Shown piece by piece: positions 56,681-64,000 of a stretch of 64,000 bases of DNA. The notes beneath the pieces were generated by a model. That model saw only the letters and a list, made by a program, of their open reading frames with translations, was not told the origin of the DNA and searched no databases. Every line of letters begins with the position of its first letter. Within the stretch, counting starts at the first letter, position 1. A program made the translations under genes and the position numbers. The DNA lies in assembly GCF_035046485.1 (NCBI RefSeq), contig NC_085137.1:500484536-500548535 (forward strand), written 5' to 3'. The DNA is from Aedes albopictus. Lineage: Eukaryota > Arthropoda > Insecta > Diptera > Culicidae.

Positions 56681-56895
56681 CAGTATTGTTCCGATTTTAT
56701 CACGCCCCTTTTCAAAAATTCGTTAAAATATTTTTCAAAATCTATACGCATTATCAATATTTTTAACGTTGCAAAACACGCCTTCAACATTAATCTTCAA
56801 GAAGAGGGGAAACACTTGTTCTCAAATGTAACAGTAAATTAATGAAAAATAAAGGACTGATGGGCGGAAGGCGTGATAAAATCGGAACATAACTG
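56681..56895. mobile_element. 215-bp TA-flanked MITE, copy 2
   Basis: CAGTATTGTTCCGATTTTAT and its inverted partner ATAAAATCGGAACATAACTG, TA on both sides. Same length as copy 1 at 5558-5772 and inverted relative to it. The uninterrupted R copy lacks it. Confidence 0.92.
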
Positions 56896-56927
56896 TATTT
56901 TTCTTAATTTAAAACCCCAATTTCCCT

Positions 56928-57630
56928 ATGGATTACTGCACGAATTTATTCTGGCCTGCTTACTCTCACACGAAATTTGACGTTTGAGCGGTGTCGACAC
57001 CTCTCAAATGTCAAATTTTTAGTGAGAGTAATGTCGTTTTCGTTTTTGCGGCGATGCTACACCGTTTTGTGCTACACTTTTCGCTGAAAAAACGAAAGTT
57101 TTTGGTGTAGTTGCATTCGTGTGCGTGTATAAAAACCAAAATATTGACAACTTCGCAAACGCTGATTGGCGGACGCGGTGTACACCTGCTACACTCCCGA
57201 TTTTCTGAGTGCTTCTTGTGTGCGTTTTCTTTGTTCTCGCATCAACCGGTTCGATAGTCTAGTGGTAGCGTGCGAGCCTGATGATCTCATGGTTCTTGGT
57301 TCGAATCCGGTTGCCATCCAGATACTTTTTTTAATTGAAAATCGGGTCCATGATAAAATTGAAAACATTTATCTGTTGAAATGAAACGAAACTCAGTCTG
57401 CACAAATTTAGTGGCGTTGTGTATTTAAATTGACCCTCAGAATAGTAATTTCAACTGCAAGCCGTCTTTCAGTGTGCACTATCGTGAGCGGTGCAGAAAA
57501 AGTGCTACACCGGTGCAGCACGAAAATCAAAAACGAACATTTTCGGTGCAAAAGTGCTTCACCGGTGTAGCACCACCGTAAAAACGAAAACGACATAAGC
57601 AGGCCAGAATAAATTCGTGCAGTGGACCAT
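56928..57630. mobile_element. ACTGCACGAATTTAT MITE, long form, hosting a SINE
   Basis: The ends ATGGATTACTGCACGAATTT and AAATTCGTGCAGTGGACCAT are inverted and continue into TCTGGCCTGCTTA. The interior pairs further (GTGCTACACCGG words) and hosts a family D SINE at about 57225-57425. A short form of the family follows at 57656-57791. Confidence 0.8.
57225..57425 (+). mobile_element. tRNA-headed SINE (family D), copy 2
   Basis: A-box region TAGTCTAGTGGTAGCGTG near 57255 and B box GGTTCGAATCC at 57298-57308. The body ends TGCACAAATTTAGTGGCGTT, as in the minus copy at 53600-53870. Confidence 0.75.
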
Positions 57631-57655
57631 ACACGTATTGACGATCTTGCGCCTA

Positions 57656-57791
57656 ATGGATTACTGCACGAATTTCTACTGGCCTGCTTACTCTCGCACG
57701 AAATTTGACGTTTGAGTGGTGTCGGCACCGCTTAAACGTCAAATTTCCTGTGAGAGCAAGCAGGCAAGCATAAATTCGTGCAGTGGACCAT
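57656..57791. mobile_element. 136-bp MITE, ACTGCACGAATTT short form
   Basis: Nearly perfect hairpin from ATGGATTACTGCACGAATTT to AAATTCGTGCAGTGGACCAT, with CACGAAATTTGACGTTTGAG pairing with its complement around a 12-bp loop. Confidence 0.85.
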
Positions 57792-57829
57792 ACGACGCAC
57801 AAGGGCCCATATAGCCGAGGCGGTAAACG

Positions 57830-58108
57830 TGTTGAGGAACGATGATTACCTCCTGGCAACCCTGCGGTGCATTCGAGCACCCCCCGTGAGTACCACTACA
57901 AGAAAAGCATTTGTGTACCCCCAGGTACGTTTGACATTTGTCCCTCATTCCAAAACCACATTTCCCGCGTACGGTTGTAATTATCTTTTTCTCTCCCGAA
58001 TTAGGTATAACGTTTACCAGTTAGCTCGCGTGTTTTATTTCCCGTGCAAATCCGAACTGCCGCTTCGCTGATTCTGCTGTGCTACTCCGCCTGGTCGTAT
58101 CGTCGTCA
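57830..58108 (+). repeat. Copia 5' LTR
   Basis: 279 bp, TGTTGAGG...GTCGTCA. It differs from the 3' LTR at two positions seen (CATTTCCCGCG versus CATTTTCCGCG, and AAATCCGAACT versus AAATCCAAACT). Confidence 0.97.
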
Positions 58109-58329
58109 GGTAATGGTCCCAGGAAGCAGACGGATTTGAGAAATCACGGAGGAAATAGTCCGGTCGGAAAGTGACGGAGTATCGCGAAAGTTCGACGGCG
58201 TTTGTGTGTGTGTCGGTGCGATGCTGCTGCTGAATGCGGAGCCGCCGGTGGCTTTGGTGAAAAAAGCTTTTGTTCTCGATAAGCGTCGCGAGTGTGGAAT
58301 AACGGGACAGTGGTACAGTGCTCGCCAAG

Positions 58330-61300
58330 ATGGCTGATTCCCGATTTGCTTTTGCCAAGCTGAATGGCACAAATTGGGGTACGTGGAAGGTGCGCATCGA
58401 GATGCTGCTGCAACGTGAAGATTTGTGGACTGTTGTGAGTGAAGCCGTCCCGGAGGCTGAAGACCAGGACGATGAGTGGAAAACCGCCGATCGGAAAGCG
58501 AAAGCCACTTTGGTGCTGCTGCTTGAAGACAGCCAGCTGTCGCTTATTAAAAACTGTGCGAGTGCCCACGAAGTGTTCCGCGCGTTGAAATCGTTCCACC
58601 AAAAGACGACGCGTTCGGTACGAGTTTCTTTATTGAAAAAGTTGTGTGCGGTTAACCTCCCCGAGCGCGGTAATTTGGAGGAACATTTACGCGAGATGGA
58701 CGAACTGTTCGATCGGTTAGACGCGGCCGGTACCGAGCTGGACAAGGATACTAAAGTGTGTATGCTGTTGAGAAGTTTGCCCCCGTCGTTTGATGGCATT
58801 GTGTCGGCTCTTGATAGCCGTGAAGATGATGATATCTCGTTGGATATCGTCAAATCCAAACTGACGGATGAATATCATCGACGATTGGAGCGCGACGGTG
58901 GTGGTTCCGGTTCGAAATCGGAGAAGGCAATGCGGTCGATCGATAACAAACCGAAAGAGTCTCGCGTGTGCCACTTTTGCAAGCGTCCGGGTCACCTGCG
59001 GCGCGATTGCCGAAAGTTCAAGGCGCAGAAGGGAGAAAGTGTTGGGGAAAAAGAAGCTCCCAAAGCGAAAGCCGCCCAGAGCGAAGGAAGAAGTGTTGCG
59101 TTCACCGGTTCTGAAAGTGTTCGGTCGTCGGCGTGGGTCATTGACAGTGGGGCCAGTGCCCATATGACCAACAATCGTGACTTTTTCGATACGCTGAGTG
59201 AATTCTCCGGCGGGTGGATCACGCTCGCGGACGGTCAAAAGACGAAGATCCTCGAAGAGGGCAGTGGAGTGATTACGGGTGTAGACGGTTCCGGAAACCC
59301 GGTGAAGATTGACATGAAGAGTGTGAAGTTCGTGCCCGGGTTGGCGACAAGCCTGGTATCAGTGGCCAAATTGGCAGAAAAGAAGCTTGCTGTGAATTTC
59401 GATGGTGAAGGCTGTCGGATTGCTGATGCAGGAGACGTCGTGGCGACCGGCTACCGCTACGGAGGTTTGTACTACCTTCGGACGGCGGAGGTTTCCAACA
59501 AGGCTGCCGCTGGTGAACACCGAGAAAACTGCCAGCACCAGTGGCACCGGCGCTTCGGTCACAGGGACTGGGCAGCGACGGAACGGCTCTTCAAAGAAAA
59601 CCTAGCTACAGGTGTCAAGGTAGGTGATTGTGGCATGCGTCTTATTTGTGAATGTTGCCTCGAGGTCGAGGGGAAGTCCGCTAGGCAGCCGTTTCCCCCG
59701 GTGGCTGAGCGTAAATCGAAGCGTATCCTCGACATCGTTCACACTGATTTGTGTGGGCCGATGAAAACCACGACCCCGAGTGGAAATCGGTACGTGCTCC
59801 ACTTGATCGACGTTTATAGTCGCTTCACGGTGACTTACTTGCTGAAGCACAAGTCGGAGGCAGCGGAGCAGATAAAGGATTACGTTCGATGGACGGAGAA
59901 CATGTTCGGCAGGAAGCCTGGAGCCATTCGTTCCGATGGAGGGGGCGAATTCTGCAACAACGATTTGAAGAGCTTCTACCGTGCCGAAGGGATCATGGCG
60001 CAACTCACGACACCGTACACTCCCCAGCAGAACGGTGTGGCCGAGCGTAAGAATCGGTCCATCACGGAAATGGCCACATGTATGCTCATCGACTCCGGCA
60101 TTGACCGGCGCTACTGGGGAGAGGCGGTACTGACCGCTACCTACTTGCAAAACCGTTTGCCATCGAGAAGTGTTTCCAAAACTCCCTATGAGATCTGGTG
60201 GGGCCGCAAGCCGGATTTGGCTCACCTTCGTATTTTCGGCACAGAGGCCTACGTTCACGTTCCGGATCAGAAGCGCGGCAAGCTGGACAGCAAGTCGAAG
60301 AAGCTCCGTTTTGTGGGCTATTCGATGAGTCACAAAGCCTACCGTTTTGTGGACTGCGAGACTGACCTCATCACCGTCAGTCGCGACGCGCGCTTCGTAG
60401 AGTTGGCGAACGGTACTTCTTCGGTCGACATCCCGTTGAAGGTTGAAGCCAGCGGACAGCAGAGAGCATCCGTTGAGGAGGAGATTGATCCACTGAAGCT
60501 TGAAGAAGAGAATCCTATTCCGGAAGAAGAGTCTGAGGACGACGATGAAGAGCATGCAGAGGCGGAACCTGTTCGTCGATCGCAGCGCCAGACGCGTGGT
60601 AGGCCACCACGGAAGCTTGATGAGTACGTTCTCGATTACGCTGCTGGCAACGTGGCGTGTGCATCGGAGGAACCGATCAACGTGAAGGAAGCGCTGCAGA
60701 TCAAGGAATGGCGGGACGCGATGGAGGACGAGCTTGAGTCCCACAAGCGGAACCAGACATGGGACCTCGTCCCACCACCGAAAGGGCGGAAGATCGTTGG
60801 ATCGCGGTGGGCGTATAAACTGAAGCGTGACGAGGAAGGCAACATCGCGAAGCATAAGGCTAGAGTCGTGGCCCAAGGATTCTCCCAGAAGCTTGGCGAG
60901 GATTTTGAAGATGTGTTCGCACCGGTCACTCGACATGCAACGTTCCGTACACTGCTGTCCGTTGCATCCAAGCGAAAGATGGCGATAAGACACCTGGACA
61001 TTAAGACGGCATACTTGTACGGCATCTTGGAGGAAGAGCTGTACATGCGCCAGCCGCCTGGGTATGCTGTTCCCGGCAAAGAAGACTACGTCTGCAAACT
61101 CAAGAGGAGCATCTACGGACTGCGTCAGTCCGCGCGGTGCTGGCACAAGCGTCTCCATGATGTGCTGACCAAGCTGCAGTCCAAGCAATCATCGGCTGAC
61201 CCCTGCCTGTACGTGCGGGGCCGTGGAAGCGAAACGGTATTTCTACTCGTGTACGTTGACGACATGTTACTGGCGTCGGCAAGCTCCAAAGAACTGGATG

Positions 61301-62190
61301 CGGTTACGGTTGGGCTGAAGAAGGACTTCGAAGTTACCTGCCTGGGGGATGTCCGCCATTTCCTCGGCATGGAGGTCCGCCGTGAAGAAGAAGCGTTTAC
61401 CATTCGCCTGCAGAACTACATCAGTCAACTACTCGAAGAACACGGTATGAGCGAGGCGAAGCCGGCGAAAGCGCCGATGGATCCGGATTATATCAAAGGT
61501 GAAGATGACAGCGAGTTACTGCAAGATACTACCAAATATCGAAGTGTCGTCGGAAGTCTGCTCTACCTCGCTGTAGTGGCTCGCCCGGACATAGCCAACA
61601 GCGCGGCCGTTCTAGGGCGAAAATTCGCGGCACCCACGGAGAGAGATTGGGTAGCGGCGAAGAGAGTCTTGAGGTATCTCAAGGGCACAACCAACTACAG
61701 TCTACGTTTAGGCGGCGAAGATCAGAAGCTAGAAGGTTATTCGGACGCCGACTGGGCCGGCGACGTGACCAGTCGCAGGTCGACCTCCGGATTTGCGTTC
61801 ATGTTTTGCGGCGGAACGATTTCGTGGACAAGTCGAGGGCAAGCCAGCGTAACTCTTTCGTCTATGGAGGCGGAATATGTTGCCCTCAGCGAGGCCTGTC
61901 AGGAAGCGATCTGGCTGAGGCAACTATTGGCAGATTTCGGCGAACGACAGGACAAGGCTACCCCGATTCGTGAAGACAACCAAGGTTGCATTGCGTTCGT
62001 TAGGACGGAACGCATCAACAGAAGGTCTAAGCACATAGACACAAGGCAGAAGTTTGTTCAGGAGCTGTGTTCGACGGGGCAGATAGCGCTCCAGTACTGC
62101 CCGACGGATCGAATGGCAGCCGATATATTGACCAAGCCACTCGGACCGCTGAAGCACGACCGCTTCCGCGAGATGTTGGGTTTGGTGTAA
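58330..62190 (+). CDS. Copia gag-pol polyprotein (1,286 aa)
   Basis: The first ATG is at 58330; the frame is also open upstream, but from a GTG. Order of domains is gag (FAKLNGTNWGTWKVRIEMLL near the start) and zinc knuckle CX2CX4HX4C at residues 214-227. Protease follows with active-site DSGAS (D272), then the integrase zinc region and D473, D536, E572 with D-35-E spacing. Reverse transcriptase has YVDD (975-978), and RNase H has DADWAGD and SSMEAEYVALSEA. This is the pol order of Pseudoviridae-type copia elements. No stop or frameshift interrupts it. It makes particle and replication proteins in the cytoplasm and integrates cDNA in the nucleus. Confidence 0.97.
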   Translation: MADSRFAFAKLNGTNWGTWKVRIEMLLQREDLWTVVSEAVPEAEDQDDEWKTADRKAKATLVLLLEDSQLSLIKNCASAHEVFRALKSFHQKTTRSVRVSLLKKLCAVNLPERGNLEEHLREMDELFDRLDAAGTELDKDTKVCMLLRSLPPSFDGIVSALDSREDDDISLDIVKSKLTDEYHRRLERDGGGSGSKSEKAMRSIDNKPKESRVCHFCKRPGHLRRDCRKFKAQKGESVGEKEAPKAKAAQSEGRSVAFTGSESVRSSAWVIDSGASAHMTNNRDFFDTLSEFSGGWITLADGQKTKILEEGSGVITGVDGSGNPVKIDMKSVKFVPGLATSLVSVAKLAEKKLAVNFDGEGCRIADAGDVVATGYRYGGLYYLRTAEVSNKAAAGEHRENCQHQWHRRFGHRDWAATERLFKENLATGVKVGDCGMRLICECCLEVEGKSARQPFPPVAERKSKRILDIVHTDLCGPMKTTTPSGNRYVLHLIDVYSRFTVTYLLKHKSEAAEQIKDYVRWTENMFGRKPGAIRSDGGGEFCNNDLKSFYRAEGIMAQLTTPYTPQQNGVAERKNRSITEMATCMLIDSGIDRRYWGEAVLTATYLQNRLPSRSVSKTPYEIWWGRKPDLAHLRIFGTEAYVHVPDQKRGKLDSKSKKLRFVGYSMSHKAYRFVDCETDLITVSRDARFVELANGTSSVDIPLKVEASGQQRASVEEEIDPLKLEEENPIPEEESEDDDEEHAEAEPVRRSQRQTRGRPPRKLDEYVLDYAAGNVACASEEPINVKEALQIKEWRDAMEDELESHKRNQTWDLVPPPKGRKIVGSRWAYKLKRDEEGNIAKHKARVVAQGFSQKLGEDFEDVFAPVTRHATFRTLLSVASKRKMAIRHLDIKTAYLYGILEEELYMRQPPGYAVPGKEDYVCKLKRSIYGLRQSARCWHKRLHDVLTKLQSKQSSADPCLYVRGRGSETVFLLVYVDDMLLASASSKELDAVTVGLKKDFEVTCLGDVRHFLGMEVRREEEAFTIRLQNYISQLLEEHGMSEAKPAKAPMDPDYIKGEDDSELLQDTTKYRSVVGSLLYLAVVARPDIANSAAVLGRKFAAPTERDWVAAKRVLRYLKGTTNYSLRLGGEDQKLEGYSDADWAGDVTSRRSTSGFAFMFCGGTISWTSRGQASVTLSSMEAEYVALSEACQEAIWLRQLLADFGERQDKATPIREDNQGCIAFVRTERINRRSKHIDTRQKFVQELCSTGQIALQYCPTDRMAADILTKPLGPLKHDRFREMLGLV

Positions 62191-62242
62191 CGGAGTTCCG
62201 GACTGCATCCGGAGATCGCGGAGGCTGCTCATCGAGGAGGAG

Positions 62243-62521
62243 TGTTGAGGAACGATGATTACCTCCTGGCAACCCTGCGGTGCATTCGAGCACCCCCCGT
62301 GAGTACCACTACAAGAAAAGCATTTGTGTACCCCCAGGTACGTTTGACATTTGTCCCTCATTCCAAAACCACATTTTCCGCGTACGGTTGTAATTATCTT
62401 TTTCTCTCCCGAATTAGGTATAACGTTTACCAGTTAGCTCGCGTGTTTTATTTCCCGTGCAAATCCAAACTGCCGCTTCGCTGATTCTGCTGTGCTACTC
62501 CGCCTGGTCGTATCGTCGTCA
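62243..62521 (+). repeat. Copia 3' LTR
   Basis: 279 bp, preceded by the polypurine tract GAGGAGGAG and followed by the AAACG duplication and the rest of the SINE. Confidence 0.97.
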
Positions 62522-62799
62522 AAACGCACGGGTATTCAGCATGACCATGCTGAGGGTGACGGGTTCGATTCCCGGTCGGTCCAGGATCTTTTCGTAAAAG
62601 GAAATTTCCTTGACTTCCTTGGGCATAGAGTATCTTCGTGCCTGCCACACGTTATACACATGCAAAATGGTCATTGGCAGAGGAAACTCTCAGTTAACAA
62701 CTGTGGAAGTGCTCATTGAATACTAAGCTGAGAAGCAGGCTTTATCCCAGTGAGGACGTTACGCCAAGAAGAGAGGAGGAGGACCATACGACGCACAGG

Positions 62800-63165
62800 C
62801 AAACACAATTGGGTTTTTAAATTAGGAAAAATGTATTAATTTTATGATTTTATACGAAAGAGCACCTTTTTCTGAGTCACTATGATTTTTTTCAGATTTT
62901 TAGAACTTTGTTTTGGTACCTAAAATCAATTTCAAAGAGATTTTTTGAAATCACCTTTTGACAGCTGGACAACTGTTTGACAGCTCCGCCCAGTGCAAAG
63001 TGCGATGAGGGGTGATTCGACAAATCGCTCCCATACAAACTTCAAATTGATTTTTAAAAAGGTTCCCGGACTCCAAAATTCATGAAAATTTGGATTTCGG
63101 CTCAGTTTGACATGCAGATTCAGAATATCGAATAATCTCAACATCGTTAAAGAAGCTAATTGTCC
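62800..63165 (+). repeat. R repeat, right copy, uninterrupted
   Basis: Starts around AACACAATTGGGTTTTTAAA and ends near TCGTTAAAGAAGCTAATTG. Inverted relative to the 54893-56927 copy, it supplies the empty sites for three insertions there. Confidence 0.88.
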
Positions 63166-63243
63166 CACCAGAAAATGTTCACACCGGTTTCAGCATACAT
63201 TGGTTACAGTCGCTGCTACAGTAATTTAGCAGCGGGCGCGCAT

Positions 63244-63663
63244 CCCTAATAAAAAAGATCATAGAGATACAACAGAATGTATTGTTACAATACGCTGAAA
63301 TGAATGGTAGTTTCCATTAATTCAATTGTTTAAAACGATAGAGTAACAACAGACTCTATTGTTTTCCACCATAGCATGTATTGTAAATGTCACTTTTACA
63401 ATAGAAAATGGGGGTTGTTATGTATCTTTACCATAAAAAAATCCAAATTTTTTGGAGCAAATTGAGTCAACTACCATACAATTTATAGTGTTTTTATTAT
63501 TGAAATCTCTAGTGCCATAGATTTTATTGTTCACGTATTGTAGTTTCAGTAGAGCATTTTCAGCAGGAAAATAAGTACACAATATAATTTGTTGTTGAAC
63601 AGTCAAATTTATCATTATTTAATGGTAGTTTATGGTGATTCTATTGGAAATTTTTATCAGGGA
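63244..63663. mobile_element. 420-bp AT-rich element with CCCTRATAAAAA ends
   Basis: CCCTAATAAAAAAGATC and TTTTTATCAGGG are inverted ends; TATTGTTACAATACG and TGTATTGTAAATGTCAC words fill the interior, like the larger element at 20972-22813. Target duplication unclear. Confidence 0.55.
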
Positions 63664-63735
63664 TTTTGGGGTGGTGTTTCGAATAATTGGTTTGTTTACG
63701 CGCTATTTCCTTTGTTGTTTTATGTGTGAACATTA

Positions 63736-63865
63736 GTCCTGTTCAACGACGTGTGTTGAACTTGCTCGAGCTTGCTCCATTCTGCTCATTCCCGTTTGTT
63801 GACAAATGGGTAAGAATAGGATGCAGCAACTTCGAGCAAGCTCAACCTACGTCATTGAACAGGAC
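63736..63865. mobile_element. 130-bp TA-flanked MITE
   Basis: GTCCTGTTCAACGACGT and ACGTCATTGAACAGGAC are inverted ends, with GTTGAACTTGCTCGAGCTTG pairing further in. TA at 63734-63735 and 63866-63867. Confidence 0.8.
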
Positions 63866-64000
63866 TATTGTTCTTTCGTTGATCGAACATTTGCACGATC
63901 GTCGTGAAATCCTTGCAATCCTTGCAATGCTCAATACTGTCACACTTTTCTTGATTTGAAATTTTCGCGCAACGCATAATATAAAGTTGAAGATTTTATC

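Larger units (their letters stand above)
54893..56927 (-). repeat. R repeat, left copy, riddled with insertions
   Basis: Three separated pieces (54893-55068, 55441-55519 and 56602-56680, plus 56896-56927) are, in order, the reverse complement of the uninterrupted 62800-63165. The gaps are filled by a solo LTR, a TAA-flanked MITE nest and a TA MITE. No coding function seen. Confidence 0.9.
57830..62521 (+). mobile_element. Intact Ty1/copia LTR retrotransposon
   Basis: Two 279-bp LTRs (57830-58108 and 62243-62521) begin TGTTGAGGAAC and end GTCGTCA, differing at only two positions that I could find. AAACG is duplicated at 57825-57829 and 62522-62526. A polypurine tract GAGGAGGAG precedes the 3' LTR. 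One uninterrupted gag-pol ORF fills the interior. The near-identical LTRs and open frame imply a very recent insertion, possibly still active. The primer binding site after the 5' LTR (GGTAATGGTCCC) could not be matched to a tRNA by eye. Confidence 0.97.
57802..62780 (+). mobile_element. tRNA-headed SINE (family C) split by a copia element
   Basis: Head GGGCCCATATAGCCGAGGCG at 57804-57823; B box GGTTCGATTCC at 62562-62572; body and GAAGAGAGGAGGA tail to 62780. GGACCATACGACGCACA is duplicated at 57785-57801 and 62781-62797 (17 bp). The copia element lies between A and B boxes, so pol III transcription should be abolished. The minus copy at 50454-50739 shows the uninterrupted arrangement. Confidence 0.93.

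Noticed and set aside
57250..57320. tRNA-like sequence with A and B boxes
   Set aside because: The same tRNA-like head with an identical 3' body occurs at 53600-53870, so it is a SINE rather than a tRNA gene.
59602..61188. A 528-codon antisense ORF across the copia pol region
   Set aside because: It is the mirror of a real, motif-bearing gag-pol frame and has no recognisable domain of its own.
62527..62600. B box and tRNA-like arm taken as a tRNA gene
   Set aside because: It is the right half of a SINE cut by copia; the 17-bp duplication and the intact relative at 50454 show this.

Overview
The window looks like repeat-rich nuclear DNA from a mosquito, most probably Aedes. That is inference from the low gene density, the nested non-LTR, LTR and MITE insertions, several tRNA-headed SINE families, and an insect-type Ran GTPase gene split by a very large intron. 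Nothing is bacterial: there are no operons or CRISPR arrays.

The only gene I can name with certainty is Ran, on the minus strand. Exon 1 is 49126-48698 and exon 2 is 41671-41456, separated by a 7.0 kb intron full of mobile elements. The intron carries a 150-bp direct duplication at its two ends, suggesting a 6.6 kb expansion of a formerly short intron. Upstream of exon 1 is a C-rich, repeat-poor stretch (49.2-50.4 kb) that is the likely promoter. Three further gene-like islands are unidentified: a plus-strand island with several possible splice sites at 19.1-20.2 kb plus a terminal-exon-like segment at 25.4-25.6 kb; a decayed minus-strand island at 34.5-35.2 kb; and a clean two-exon ORF with a poly(A) signal at 37.5-38.1 kb that lies between TIR-like ends. 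A GC-rich repeat-poor block at 17.1-18.06 kb may be another promoter or 5' exon.

Layout. 0-6.3 kb: fold-back repeats, a decayed CR1/Jockey-like reverse transcriptase fragment cut by two TTAA-flanked elements, a 215-bp TA MITE and a SINE. 6.4-13.5 kb: the ORF1 of a CR1-like element is split by a nearly intact L1/Tx1-like LINE (6844-11340, target duplication ATCTGA) and followed by a 1.4 kb PIF/Harbinger-type element that itself contains a fold-back MITE. 13.6-24.8 kb: degenerate, EcoRI-site-rich interspersed repeats with SINEs, MITEs and the first gene-like island. 25.7-33.8 kb: about 63 copies of a 128-bp satellite with higher-order structure. 34-41 kb: gene-like islands and more degenerate repeats. 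41.4-50.4 kb: Ran. 50.4-64 kb: a layered nest of transposons, including a solo LTR, self-nested MITEs and an intact copia retrotransposon (57830-62521). The copia element sits inside a SINE, which itself has a 17-bp target duplication.

Most long ORFs outside Ran and the transposons are chance products of degenerate repeats or antisense shadows. The strongest biology here is the stratigraphy: several insertions can be dated relative to one another because target duplications or uninterrupted relatives lie in the same window.
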